Notes: generated by a model not told the origin, from the letters alone. 64,000 nucleotides of DNA from Paucilactobacillus vaccinostercus DSM 20634 (GCF_001436295.1 NZ_AYYY01000006.1:55652-119651); one strand, 5' to 3'. Positions 39,407 through 48,189 are shown, counted from the first letter of the stretch. Translations and numbers: made by a program.

Positions 39407-40582
39407 TTATTTTTTCAGCTGACGGTAGAGACCGTAACTGAGGACTAGTCCAATAATCAGGCTCAGGAGGGTAATGACTGTTGGTCCGCACCAGAAATTG
39501 AACTGTTGAATGTGATTATAAAGGAAAATACCGATTAACCACCACCCAAAATTGACGATAATGGGTAATCGATGGGGCAAGATGAAATAAGTTGTGAAAA
39601 CAATGCTAAATAGAGGTGTGAAGACTGCTCCAATTGTGTAAAGAAAGCTTTGGTATGCCGAGAGTGAAACCATTAAGGCGATGATCAAACCGATAATGGT
39701 AATGATGACGCCAAGAAGCTTGATCCGATGAACCTGAGTAATATTTGCAATATTCGTGGCTGCAGAATAGGCATCCATGAAGGTAGTTGTGACCGTTGAA
39801 AAAACGATAATTAGCAGCGCTACCAGACCGAGGCTGGAATGTGCGAGAACGGTTGTAAAATCAGTGCTCTTAGTCATTAAAACGCTGGATAGTCCGATTA
39901 GAAACATGACACAGCTTCCGATAAAGTAACCGCTGATGCTTACAAAGCTGGCCTTCACGGGTGCTTGCGTTTTTTGCGTATAGTCCCCAATCAGAGGGAG
40001 CCATGACAGCGCCATAGTGACGTTTAGCTCGACTGCCGCACCAAAACCTAATGGTGAAAGTGTTGTGGCGTGAGCGTGGTAGGTACTCGTCATGACAGTA
40101 AAAATTAAGATGACTGCACCAATTGCTAGGAGAATGACAATTAAGTTGTTGACGCGGAATAACCAATTATGATCAAGGACGAGCCAAAGAACAATGAGGG
40201 CAGCCACAATTACGGCCATCACGACGGGGGAGTGAAAGTGAAACAGCCGCTGACTAATGGCGTTCATTGCGATTTGAGCATTTACGATCATTACTGCGGT
40301 CCAACCGAGTAGTTGAATCGCATTTAGAAGTGAAAATAACGTCACACCCCAGTGACCAAAGGCGGTGTCCGTTACTTCGATTGCACTTTTGGATTGACGT
40401 GCTGAGATATAACCTGCTGGAAATAGAAATAAGACACAGCCGATTAGATGACCGAGGATGATAGCCGTGATGCCCATTGTCCACCCTAACGGTGCCAGTA
40501 AAGTACCTGTAACAATTTCTGCAATGGAAATTGCTGCTCCTAGCCAGAGTAAAAACAGGCCACTTAATTTTGTGTTTCCCAT
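39407..40582 (-). CDS. cytX: NCS1-family permease, CytX-like (putative hydroxymethylpyrimidine transporter)
   Basis: A 391-residue membrane protein with about 12 helices. The N-terminal block LWLGAAISIAEIVTG, then LAPLGW and ILGHLIG, fits the CytX subgroup of nucleobase:cation symporters better than CodB cytosine permease, and LLGWTAVMIVNAQ is a second subgroup marker. CytX members elsewhere are often under TPP riboswitches and import the thiamine pyrimidine. Here no TPP riboswitch or thiamine gene is adjacent, so the substrate could still be cytosine or another base. GGGAGG lies about eight bases before ATG on the minus strand. Confidence 0.78.
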   Translation of the reverse strand: MGNTKLSGLFLLWLGAAISIAEIVTGTLLAPLGWTMGITAIILGHLIGCVLFLFPAGYISARQSKSAIEVTDTAFGHWGVTLFSLLNAIQLLGWTAVMIVNAQIAMNAISQRLFHFHSPVVMAVIVAALIVLWLVLDHNWLFRVNNLIVILLAIGAVILIFTVMTSTYHAHATTLSPLGFGAAVELNVTMALSWLPLIGDYTQKTQAPVKASFVSISGYFIGSCVMFLIGLSSVLMTKSTDFTTVLAHSSLGLVALLIIVFSTVTTTFMDAYSAATNIANITQVHRIKLLGVIITIIGLIIALMVSLSAYQSFLYTIGAVFTPLFSIVFTTYFILPHRLPIIVNFGWWLIGIFLYNHIQQFNFWCGPTVITLLSLIIGLVLSYGLYRQLKK

Positions 40583-40720
40583 GAAAAAATCCTCCCAAAA
40601 TAATTTGTATCAACGACTAATGGTAACGTTTGACGGCCGGAAAATCAATTCCACAGTATGTTTTGGTTCAGTCGCCGTGGTAAGATAGAACGTGATAAAT
40701 TAAAAGGCAGGATGAACATG

Positions 40721-41725
40721 ATGGACATTTATTTAAAACAGGCGATTGAACATGTTATCGACCGTAACTTTGGCGATCCAATCTACTCGCAGGTTGGACT
40801 GGATCTTAATAATATCAATATTCGCGAATACTTAAGCAAAAAAATTCAAAAAATTTCTTCGGCGCAAACGAAGACTGGGACGTTAAAGCAAGATTCGACA
40901 ATGGCGCAATTAGTAGCACAGGTAACCGACAACTTCACGGATACGAGCAGTAAGATTGTGAGACATTGGTATGAAACCTATGTTCAAAGTGAAGACGCAC
41001 CAGGCGCAGATGCATTTGTGGTGTTATTTGAAAAGGATACGGAGATGTATGTGGCCTTTTTAAAGGTTAATTACCATGAAGCGTTTACCCATCTAGTAGG
41101 GGATGCAGACGGAAAAATCGCCAACGACTTAATTATTCATCAATCGATTTTGGCAGGGAAGACCCAACGCCCAGATGAAGGATTTACGGTTAAAATTTCG
41201 GACAATACCTATGAACTGATTGAAAAAAAATATACTTTTTCAGGCGAAAAAATGGAATATCTTTCAAATCGAGTAATTGAAAGTGAGCCAGTCGCTTCGC
41301 TAGACGATAATGTTAAGACTGTCAAAAAAGTGGCAGAAAAAGTAGCTAAGAGTTTTGACATTCCCAAGTTTGATGTCGTCAATAACGTTAAAGATGCCAT
41401 TCATGAAACGATTGCTAGTGATGGTGAAATTGACACCCAACAGGTCGCACAGACCGTTTTCAGTGATAACATCTCAGCAAAAGCGGAATTTGAAAGTGCC
41501 ATTCATGAGAAGCTACCAGACTCAAAAATTCCGGTCACGAAGGAAGTTCAGGAAATTGCAATCAAGAAGTACGGCAAACAGAAACTAAAGCTATCTAACG
41601 GCATTGAAATGACCATTCCTTTGGATGTCTATCAGGATCCCAATTTGATCGAATTTGTCAATAATCCGGATGGAACAATCTCGGTAACCATCAAAAATGT
41701 GGAAGAGGTTATTAGTCGGCTATAA
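40721..41725 (+). CDS. Nucleoid-associated protein, NA37/YejK family
   Basis: A soluble protein of about 334 residues in the 37-kDa nucleoid-associated family. It has the family N-terminus MDIYLKQAIEHVIDRN, IREYLSKKIQKISSAQTKTG, and a C-terminal half ending with YGKQKLKLSNGIEMTIP. Escherichia coli YejK binds the nucleoid; the Gram-positive members are untested. ATG codons at 40712, 40718 and 40721 compete; AGGA at 40709-40712 fits 40718 or 40721 best, and the family start decides for 40721. It is divergent from cytX. Confidence 0.85.
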   Translation: MDIYLKQAIEHVIDRNFGDPIYSQVGLDLNNINIREYLSKKIQKISSAQTKTGTLKQDSTMAQLVAQVTDNFTDTSSKIVRHWYETYVQSEDAPGADAFVVLFEKDTEMYVAFLKVNYHEAFTHLVGDADGKIANDLIIHQSILAGKTQRPDEGFTVKISDNTYELIEKKYTFSGEKMEYLSNRVIESEPVASLDDNVKTVKKVAEKVAKSFDIPKFDVVNNVKDAIHETIASDGEIDTQQVAQTVFSDNISAKAEFESAIHEKLPDSKIPVTKEVQEIAIKKYGKQKLKLSNGIEMTIPLDVYQDPNLIEFVNNPDGTISVTIKNVEEVISRL

Positions 41726-41732
41726 TTTTTTA

Positions 41733-41761
41733 TTGAATGTCATGACCGATTAAACTAAGAT
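41733..41761 (+). promoter_or_regulatory. Promoter of fumC-frdA
   Basis: TTGAAT (41733-41738), 17 bp, TAAGAT (41756-41761); the ATG is 28 bp further on. Confidence 0.7.
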
Positions 41762-41788
41762 AGTAAAAAACAATAAAGAGGCGTCGTG

Positions 41789-43177
41789 ATGGATAATTAC
41801 CGTATTGAAGAAGATACTTTGGGCCCCGTTAAAATTCCTGTAAATGCATTATGGGGACCCCAGACACAACGGAGTTTGACCAATTTTAAAGCTGGCTCAC
41901 CAATGCCTTTGGCACTGATTAAGTCATTATTGCAACTTAAGAAAGCAGCCGCGCAAGCCAACTTAGCGCTTAATAATTTAGCTCAGGAAAAAGCCAATGC
42001 CATTATTACAGCAGTAGATCGACTATTAGCACAAGATGATGACGAGTTGCAGCAGCATTTTCCGCTCGTGGTCTACCAAACAGGTTCTGGTACGCAAACC
42101 AACATGAATGTCAATGAGGTGATTAGTCATGTTGCCATGCAAGTCGTCCCGACGGTGGAAGTCTTACCCAATGATGATGTTAATTGTGGTCAAAGTTCAA
42201 ACGATATTTTTCCAACTGCGATGAATATTACGGCGATTGAAGCCCTGCAACGGCTTCAAGATTCTTTAGAACATTTAATACAGCTACTGGATGCCAAACA
42301 AAAAGAATTTTGGCAAGTTGTCAAAATTGGACGGACCCATTTGCAGGATGCAACACCGTTAACCTTTGGCCAAGAGGTTAGTGGTTGGAAGAGTGCCCTG
42401 GTGGATGATCGCGATTATATTAACCAGTTACAGCCTACCTTGTATCGCCTTGCGATCGGGGGGACTGCCGTCGGAACTGGTTTAAATGCAATTCCAGGGT
42501 TTAAAGAACAAATTGCTCAACAGGTGAGCCAGTTGTATGGTGTACCATTCACGGCGGAGACAAATAAGTTTGCGGGGCTTGCCAATCATTCGGGACTCAA
42601 CGCTGTTCATGGTGCATTGAAAACACTAGCCAGTGACCTATTAAAGGTGGCCAATGATGTTCGTTTTCTCGCTAGTGGTCCGCGTGCAGGATATGATGAA
42701 TTAAATATTCCTGCTAATGAACCAGGCTCTTCAATCATGCCGGGAAAGGTTAATCCAACGCAAGCAGAAGCCATCACGATGGCAGCAACTAGGGTGATCG
42801 GCAATGATGTGACGATTTCTTTAGCGGCAAGTCAGGGAAATTTTGAGATGAATGTTTATAAACCGGTGATCATTAGTTCGTTTTTAGAATCAACGGATTT
42901 ATTAACCGAAACAATGATCAGCTTTGCTGATAAAATGATTGCTGGTCTCAGTGTTAATCAGGAGCGGATGACTGCCTTGGTTGACCAGTCATTGATGACG
43001 GTAACGGCCTTGTCGCCCCACATTGGTTATCATAATAGTGCGACAATCGCGCAACAGGCCCAAAAGAAGGGCTGGTCGCTGAAGCAAGCAGCATTAGATT
43101 CAGGATTAGTCACGGAATCACAATTTGATGAGTGGGTTGATCCGTTAAAGATGACCAATATTGGGGAGGAAAATTAA
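41789..43177 (+). CDS. fumC: Class II fumarate hydratase
   Basis: Iron-independent fumarase converting malate and fumarate; 462 residues. The family signature GSSIMPGKVNPTQ (about 316-328) carries the catalytic serine loop; GSGTQTNMNVNEV, NDDVNCGQSSND and KIGRTHLQDATPLTFGQE are substrate-binding blocks. ATG 41789 is used, with AGAGG seven bases upstream; a GTG one codon earlier is too close. Its stop lies 1 bp before the frdA start, so the pair is one operon converting malate to succinate. In lactobacilli this is the reductive branch, not a full citric acid cycle. Confidence 0.96.
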   Translation: MDNYRIEEDTLGPVKIPVNALWGPQTQRSLTNFKAGSPMPLALIKSLLQLKKAAAQANLALNNLAQEKANAIITAVDRLLAQDDDELQQHFPLVVYQTGSGTQTNMNVNEVISHVAMQVVPTVEVLPNDDVNCGQSSNDIFPTAMNITAIEALQRLQDSLEHLIQLLDAKQKEFWQVVKIGRTHLQDATPLTFGQEVSGWKSALVDDRDYINQLQPTLYRLAIGGTAVGTGLNAIPGFKEQIAQQVSQLYGVPFTAETNKFAGLANHSGLNAVHGALKTLASDLLKVANDVRFLASGPRAGYDELNIPANEPGSSIMPGKVNPTQAEAITMAATRVIGNDVTISLAASQGNFEMNVYKPVIISSFLESTDLLTETMISFADKMIAGLSVNQERMTALVDQSLMTVTALSPHIGYHNSATIAQQAQKKGWSLKQAALDSGLVTESQFDEWVDPLKMTNIGEEN

Positions 43178-43178
43178 A

Positions 43179-44570
43179 ATGGGTGAAAAATTTGTGTTTG
43201 AGTCAACGCCGTTGGAGCAATTAGAAACGAAATACGATGTCATTATTATTGGATCTGGTGGTACTGGATTGACCAGTGCGATTCAAGCATATGAACTCGG
43301 ATTGTCACCAGTGATTCTTGAAAAGATGCCCAAAATCGGGGGTAACACGACGCGAGCATCATCAGGAATGAATGCGGCTGAAACGAGTGTACAGCTTCAG
43401 CACCAGATTGTTGATAGCATGGATGACTTCTACCAAGAGACGTATGATGGTGGCGGTAAACGCAATAATCCGGCGATGCTGCGTTACTTCACGCAACACG
43501 GTGCTTTAGCGATTGACTGGCTTGCGGCACACAATATCGTCCTTGATGATTTAACAATTACTGGCGGTATGTCGACAATGAGAACTCACCGACCAAGTTC
43601 AATGGCCCCAATTGGTGGCTTTTTAGTAACCGAGTTGTTGAAGCAGGTGGCGAAAAACCAAATTCCGTTATTTACAGGTGTCAAAGTTGATCAAATCTTG
43701 ACGGACGATGACGGCAAAGTGATCGGCATTCAAGCAACCACCAGCCAGAAAACTGTTGAATTACATGCTTCTGCAGTTATCCTTGCGACCGGTGGATTTG
43801 GTGCTAGTCAAGAAATTATTACCAAGTACCGGCCAGATTTAGGCGGGTACAACACTACGAATCAGCCGGGAGCAACTGGTGATGGATTACAGCTTGCGCA
43901 GGCTGTAGGCGCTGATTTGGTGGATATGGATCAGGTTCAGGTTCACCCCACCGTTCAGCAAGATACTGATCATGCCTTCCTAATTGGTGAAGCTGTTCGT
44001 GGTGAAGGGGCAATTTTGGTTAACCAGGCAGGCCAACGGTTCGTAAATGAGTTAGATACGCGTAAAAATGTAACGGCGGCCATTGATGGTTTAAATGGAA
44101 CGGGAGCCTACCTGATTTTTGACCGTGCAATTCGGGACCGGGTCAAAGCGGTTGAATTTTATGATCATATTGGATTAGTGAAAACGGCTACCTCACTTGA
44201 AGAACTTGCAGGATTAGCTGATATAACAACAGATGAGTTGGTCAAAACTGTGGCCGATTGGAATCAGGCTGTTTCGCAGCACGTTGACCAGGTGTATGGC
44301 CGCAAGACTGGAATGGATCGGGCCATTGACCAAGGGCCGTTTTATGCAATCCATATTGCGCCGGCGATTCATTACACCATGGGTGGTATTAAAATTAATG
44401 AAAAAACGCAGGTCATCAATACCGATGGGCAGATCATCGCCGGGCTGTTTGCAGCGGGTGAAGTGGCTGGTGGCTTACATGGAAACAATCGAATTGGTGG
44501 TAATTCAATTGCTGAAACGGTCATTTTTGGCCGGCAAGCAGGGCAACAGGTTTTTAGCTATTTAAATTAA
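43179..44570 (+). CDS. frdA: Soluble fumarate reductase flavoprotein
   Basis: FAD protein of the fumarate reductase/flavocytochrome c group, 463 residues. The FAD motif is IIIGSGGTGLTSA (about 23-35). Substrate and catalytic regions include THRPSS, VHPTV, RGEGAILVNQAGQRFVNE and HYTMGGIKIN; the C-terminal FAD contact is NRIGGNSIAETVIFGR. There is no haem motif and no FMN-binding domain, so the protein is a short soluble form; its electron donor is not shown. GGGGAGGA lies eight bases before ATG. Coupling to fumC suggests use of fumarate as an electron sink to regain NAD. Confidence 0.93.
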   Translation: MGEKFVFESTPLEQLETKYDVIIIGSGGTGLTSAIQAYELGLSPVILEKMPKIGGNTTRASSGMNAAETSVQLQHQIVDSMDDFYQETYDGGGKRNNPAMLRYFTQHGALAIDWLAAHNIVLDDLTITGGMSTMRTHRPSSMAPIGGFLVTELLKQVAKNQIPLFTGVKVDQILTDDDGKVIGIQATTSQKTVELHASAVILATGGFGASQEIITKYRPDLGGYNTTNQPGATGDGLQLAQAVGADLVDMDQVQVHPTVQQDTDHAFLIGEAVRGEGAILVNQAGQRFVNELDTRKNVTAAIDGLNGTGAYLIFDRAIRDRVKAVEFYDHIGLVKTATSLEELAGLADITTDELVKTVADWNQAVSQHVDQVYGRKTGMDRAIDQGPFYAIHIAPAIHYTMGGIKINEKTQVINTDGQIIAGLFAAGEVAGGLHGNNRIGGNSIAETVIFGRQAGQQVFSYLN

Positions 44571-44599
44571 AAAGATTAATCACTTGATATATGATTAAA

Positions 44600-44635
44600 G
44601 AGTGCGGTGATACCAATCATCAGCACTCCTTTTTT
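44600..44635 (+). terminator. Terminator of fumC-frdA
   Basis: GAGTGC-GGTGAT / ATCATC-a-GCACTC with one bulge and a seven-T tail. A second dyad, TTAATCA / TGATTAA, lies just upstream. Confidence 0.87.
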
Positions 44636-44691
44636 ATGCAGTGGCATGGTGATCTGATCTATGCTCTTTTTTAGTTAATTAGTGATAACTC

Positions 44692-44720
44692 TTTTTCTTT
44701 GAATGAATTTGCGTTACAAT
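44692..44720 (+). promoter_or_regulatory. Promoter of nox
   Basis: A weak TTTTTC (44692-44697), 17 bp, TACAAT (44715-44720). Confidence 0.6.
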
Positions 44721-44725
44721 GAGAT

Positions 44726-44739
44726 TGTAAACGATTACA
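44726..44739 (+). promoter_or_regulatory. cre site (CcpA operator) at the nox start point
   Basis: TGTAAACGATTACA fits the cre consensus TGWAANCGNTNWCA at every fixed position and is palindromic. It begins 5 bp after the -10 box, so it covers the expected transcription start; CcpA bound there would block nox. Confidence 0.85.
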
Positions 44740-44767
44740 CAAGCCTTTTAGAAAGAGAGTGACCATT

Positions 44768-46111
44768 ATGAAAGTTGTTATTGTTGGTTGTACCCATGCA
44801 GGCACGGCGGCTGCAAATCAGATTCTTTCAGCCCATCCTGAAACTGAAGTTACGATTTACGAGCGAAACGATAATGTATCGTTTTTATCATGTGGAATAG
44901 CGCTTTATCTAGGAGGTGAGGTTAAAGATCCGCAAGGACTATTTTATTCGAGTCCGGATGCTTTAACAAAATTGGGTGCTCGTGTGTGCATGCAACATGA
45001 TGTGACTGAAATCGATGCTGTTAATAAACAAATAAAAGTTACCGACTTGGTCACTGGAGAATCGAAGTCTGATTCATATGATAAGTTAATTGTAACGACG
45101 GGGTCGTGGCCTGTAATACCACCGATTGAGGGGATTGACGGAAAACATGTTTACCTCTGCAAGAATTATGATCATGCTAAGAAGTTATTTGAACACGCAA
45201 AAAAGGCACAACGCATTGTTGTGATTGGCGGTGGCTATATTGGGGTTGAACTGGTTGAAGCCTATAACAAAAAGGGTCATGATGTGACACTAATTGATGG
45301 ATTGCCTAGAATGTTGAGCAAATATTTTGATCATGAATATACAGATCGACTTGCAACTGACTTTGCTGACCAAGGTGTTAAGCTGGCGCTTGATCGGACG
45401 GTAACTTCATTTGAAGATACTGACGACGGTGTAACAGTGCACACGAGTAATGGTGATTATGATGCTGAAATGGCGATTCTATGTATTGGATTCCGACCAA
45501 ATACTGATCTGTTCAAGGGGCTAGTCGCAATGAATCGAGACGGCTCGATCAAAACAAATGACTATATGCAGACTTCGAATCCAGACATTTTTGGTGCCGG
45601 AGACGCGGTGGCAGTTCACTATAATCCGACTCATAAGGATGCGTATATACCATTGGCAACTAATGCGGTGCGGCAAGGAACATTGGTAGGAATCAATATT
45701 TTTGAACCAACTGTGAAGTATATGGGAACTCAGTCTTCATCAGGATTGAAACTATATGATCAGACGTTAGTGTCATCTGGTATGACACTTGAGCATGCAC
45801 TCAGTGAAGGCTTTGATGCTGATAGTGTGACTATTGAAGATAATTATCGGCCAGAATTTATGCCATCAACGACACCTGTCTTAATGACATTGGTATGGGA
45901 CAAGAAGACCCGTAAAATTCTGGGTGCACAATTAATGAGTCGCCACGATGTCTCTCAATCCGCTAATTTAATTTCTGTATGTATTCAAAATGAAAATACG
46001 ATTGATTTTTTGGCGTTTGTGGATATGCTTTTCCAACCACAATTCGATCGCCCATTTAACTATTTAAACTTGCTTGGTCAAGCAGCAGTGGCAAAAGCAA
46101 ATCAGAATTAG
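44768..46111 (+). CDS. nox: NADH oxidase, water-forming (Nox2 type)
   Basis: FAD enzyme reducing oxygen to water with NADH; 447 residues. The N-terminal FAD loop is MKVVIVGCTHAGTAAA, the redox cysteine is Cys42 in SFLSCGIALYLGG, the NAD loop is VVIGGGYIGVELVE, and the C-terminal dimer domain ends FQPQFDRPFNYL. ATG 44768 was chosen because it puts the redox cysteine at the family position 42; the GTG at 44759 lies in the ribosome site. Related CoA-disulfide reductases are an alternative, but the FLSCG motif and length favour Nox. The promoter carries a cre. Confidence 0.92.
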   Translation: MKVVIVGCTHAGTAAANQILSAHPETEVTIYERNDNVSFLSCGIALYLGGEVKDPQGLFYSSPDALTKLGARVCMQHDVTEIDAVNKQIKVTDLVTGESKSDSYDKLIVTTGSWPVIPPIEGIDGKHVYLCKNYDHAKKLFEHAKKAQRIVVIGGGYIGVELVEAYNKKGHDVTLIDGLPRMLSKYFDHEYTDRLATDFADQGVKLALDRTVTSFEDTDDGVTVHTSNGDYDAEMAILCIGFRPNTDLFKGLVAMNRDGSIKTNDYMQTSNPDIFGAGDAVAVHYNPTHKDAYIPLATNAVRQGTLVGINIFEPTVKYMGTQSSSGLKLYDQTLVSSGMTLEHALSEGFDADSVTIEDNYRPEFMPSTTPVLMTLVWDKKTRKILGAQLMSRHDVSQSANLISVCIQNENTIDFLAFVDMLFQPQFDRPFNYLNLLGQAAVAKANQN

Positions 46112-46118
46112 GTTTGTT

Positions 46119-46172
46119 AAAAAAACACGTCATAATACTAGGATTAGATTCCTAAAATTATGGCGTGTTTTT
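46119..46172. terminator. Bidirectional terminator between nox and the EAL-like gene
   Basis: AAAACACGTCATAAT / ATTATGGCGTGTTTT (one G-T pair) plus an inner TAGG/CCTA extension. Confidence 0.92.
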
Positions 46173-46184
46173 ATCTGATAGTGA

Positions 46185-46823
46185 CTAGGCGGACTGCTCC
46201 GTGATCAGTTTGTCAGCTTCGCTATAGTAATTACCTTGGCGAAGTGCAATATCCAGATCATCCAATAAATCAATATCGTCATCTGTTTCAACATTATAAA
46301 CAATAAATCGTTTACGATTACGGCGGGCAGCAGTTTGCCAAAATTGCAATAATTGCCGGTCCGTGTTTCGACCGTTCAGACCAAACTTGATTTCACGGGT
46401 TTGTAAAATAAAAGGTGCGACAACGTCGAAATTGGTAATTTGGTCAACAGCATCTAGACTAACTTGAATGCCATGTTGACGATAATTTTCTGCCTGTGCA
46501 ATCAGTAAATTTATTTGTTTAAGCGATTTACCTAGTGTAATCTCAATTCGTAAGTTACGTGGGTATATTTGATGTTGCAAGTTAATTAAAGCATCAGAGA
46601 TAACAACGTTGGTAAACTGGGATTGCGTGCAATTAATCGCAACTGATGGGAGCTTAGTTTGGAATTCTGGGTCGAGTGATCGAATCAGGTTGAGCAAATT
46701 AAGTTGATTAACAATTTGACAGTGTTGATATTGATTATTCGTCTTTTTAAAGACCATCAGTTCAGTACTGGTGAGCGCATTGTTATAAATATTCAGTTGA
46801 GGTTGCTTGAAAAAACAGTACAA
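46185..46823 (-). CDS. Degenerate EAL-domain protein
   Basis: A 212-residue protein with the strand and helix order of an EAL (c-di-GMP phosphodiesterase) domain but without its catalytic residues. The EAL position reads ELMVFKK, the next ligand region is LRIEITLG, the DDFG region is VSLDAVD, the KxD position is IKFGLN and the QGxxF end is RQGNYYS. It is almost certainly not a phosphodiesterase; binding of a ligand or protein is possible. No GGDEF gene is in the window. The start is TTG with AGGAGG nine bases upstream on the minus strand. The fold call is by eye. Confidence 0.65.
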   Translation of the reverse strand: MYCFFKQPQLNIYNNALTSTELMVFKKTNNQYQHCQIVNQLNLLNLIRSLDPEFQTKLPSVAINCTQSQFTNVVISDALINLQHQIYPRNLRIEITLGKSLKQINLLIAQAENYRQHGIQVSLDAVDQITNFDVVAPFILQTREIKFGLNGRNTDRQLLQFWQTAARRNRKRFIVYNVETDDDIDLLDDLDIALRQGNYYSEADKLITEQSA

Positions 46824-47088
46824 GTTTGAAAACCTCCTAATGAGCGTTGGTCATACTAAGGTGTAGATTCAATATAGGCTATATACGGATAAAAGTATAG
46901 TACAACGAGACGTAGAAAGAAAAAATCTTAAAAAATAATGATTCAAGTGATAAAAAGTGAGATTTTAAAAATAAATTTAGTAGAAAAATGGAATAATTAA
47001 TCCCCTTACATTATATTACAAGTAGATATTAACGCAAAGAGATTGACGGACCAAATACGATCATCGAATTTTGAGGGGGATGGGGTTA
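46824..47088. other. A/T-rich gap of 265 bp between divergent genes
   Basis: It contains the divergent control regions of the EAL-like gene and the 175-residue unknown. A TATATT-like -10 (about 47014) is seen for the latter. No further gene, long repeat or RNA was recognised. Confidence 0.5.
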
Positions 47089-47616
47089 ATGTTACAAAGT
47101 GTTGAAAAAAATGAACGACGGACTAAGCTTAAAAAATATCGGGGGATTTTGCTCGCACGAATCTCCAATAATGTTTTACTACACGATCATTTGACAGTTG
47201 GTACACATAACCCTGGAGAACACAGGGACACATGCACAGCTTGTCAGGAGTATTTAAAGGATAAGAAAGAATTTGACATGGTTGGCGAGTTATTAGCCTG
47301 TCATGAGACACCCACGAATATTGATTATAGTGCCACGCCGAAACATTATTTTTATGTCATTGAAGATACACGGCAAAATCACTATGTTATTCGTGCGTAT
47401 AATAAGGAACATGCGCTATCATTATTAGAAGATGTGGATGGTTTCGTACTCGCACGCCATCCGGAGCAAATTTCCAAAAAAGAAGCGTTAGATTTAGTGA
47501 TTAAGTATGAGGGGCAGGCCTCTGAGAAACAGATTGTTCAGTATTTACGTGAGAATGAATACTATGTGGGACCGATAATGAGCAACTTGCACGTCTCACT
47601 AGTCGCAAATTATTAA
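47089..47616 (+). CDS. Uncharacterised 175-residue protein with His/Cys motif
   Basis: I do not recognise this family. The soluble protein has a basic N-terminus (NERRTKLKKYRG), a possible metal site in THNPGEHRDTCTACQEY (two His, then CTAC, about 38-54), a central beta-rich part (KHYFYVIEDTRQNHYVIRAY) and a helical end. The ATG at 47089 has AGGGGG about nine bases upstream; the frame is open to a TTG at 47071, but that overlaps the ribosome site. It is monocistronic and convergent with perR. Confidence 0.65.
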   Translation: MLQSVEKNERRTKLKKYRGILLARISNNVLLHDHLTVGTHNPGEHRDTCTACQEYLKDKKEFDMVGELLACHETPTNIDYSATPKHYFYVIEDTRQNHYVIRAYNKEHALSLLEDVDGFVLARHPEQISKKEALDLVIKYEGQASEKQIVQYLRENEYYVGPIMSNLHVSLVANY

Positions 47617-47628
47617 AATAGCAATGAA

Positions 47629-47669
47629 AATGGGGTGATCGCGAATTGGCGACCATCCCATTAGTTTTA
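47629..47669. terminator. Bidirectional terminator between the 175-residue protein gene and perR
   Basis: AATGGGGTGATCGC / GCGACCATCCCATT, 13 of 14 paired, GAATTG loop, with short T runs on either side. Confidence 0.75.
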
Positions 47670-48128
47670 GGAATGTTTAATTCTCAGTTTGATTTGACAC
47701 TCTGGACAGATCCCGTAGACTTCAACGTGGTTACCTGAAACCATGTATCCGGATTGTTCTGCAGCTTTGGCTTCCAATTCTTGTTCAACGTCATGAAAGC
47801 CATCGTAGGAAATATCAGTAATTTTCCCACAATTAGTACAAATTGCATGGTAGTGGTGATGCTCAAAGTAATCGTAATGCGTACTGCCATCACCGTTTTG
47901 AAGTTCAATTACGATTCCGTGGTCGACAAACGTGTTCAACGTATTGTAGATGGTAGCAGGGCCTAGATTAGGTAATTCCTTATTCAGCCCTTCTCGGATC
48001 ATTTCGACTGATGGATGATTATGATGGCTTGCCAGGTAGGCTAAAATGATATGCCGTTGCGCTGTAATCCGAAGATGATGATCCTTCAGAACTTGCCGAG
48101 TTTGTTCAATAATATCATTTGATGCCAC
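47667..48128 (-). CDS. perR: Peroxide-responsive Fur-family repressor PerR
   Basis: A 153-residue metal-dependent repressor. The winged helix holds LRITAQRHIILAYL and GPATIYNTLNTFVDHGI; the regulatory site region is HYDYFEHHHYHAICTNCGK, and the structural zinc is held by CTNCG and CPECQ. The Asp in the HYDYF segment and the HxH pattern match the PerR iron/manganese site, favouring PerR over Fur or Zur. The start GTG at 48128 has AAAGGAAG seven bases upstream; the ATG at 48146 overlaps that site. The operator-like AT-rich dyad at its -10 suggests self-control. Confidence 0.87.
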   Translation of the reverse strand: MASNDIIEQTRQVLKDHHLRITAQRHIILAYLASHHNHPSVEMIREGLNKELPNLGPATIYNTLNTFVDHGIVIELQNGDGSTHYDYFEHHHYHAICTNCGKITDISYDGFHDVEQELEAKAAEQSGYMVSGNHVEVYGICPECQIKLRIKHS

Positions 48129-48160
48129 AAGCGATCTTCCTTTCATTAAGTAACCAATTT

Positions 48161-48189
48161 ATTATACCTATTAAATCACGTTTTGACAA
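48161..48189 (-). promoter_or_regulatory. Promoter of perR with PerR-box-like sequence
   Basis: On the minus strand, TTGTCA (48184-48189), 17 bp, TATAAT (48161-48166). The overlapping ATTTATTATACCTATTAAAT (48157-48176) is a partial dyad similar to, but not matching, the PerR box TTATAATNATTATAA. Confidence 0.65.

Noticed and set aside
40583..40717. TPP riboswitch before cytX
   Set aside because: The conserved CUGAGA and ACCUGAUCUGG-type blocks are absent on the minus strand; only a ribosome site and a weak promoter are seen.
44720..44745. Rex operator before nox
   Set aside because: The palindrome TTGTAAACGATTACA lacks the TTGTGAA/TTCACAA or TTGTTAA arms of Rex sites and fits cre exactly.
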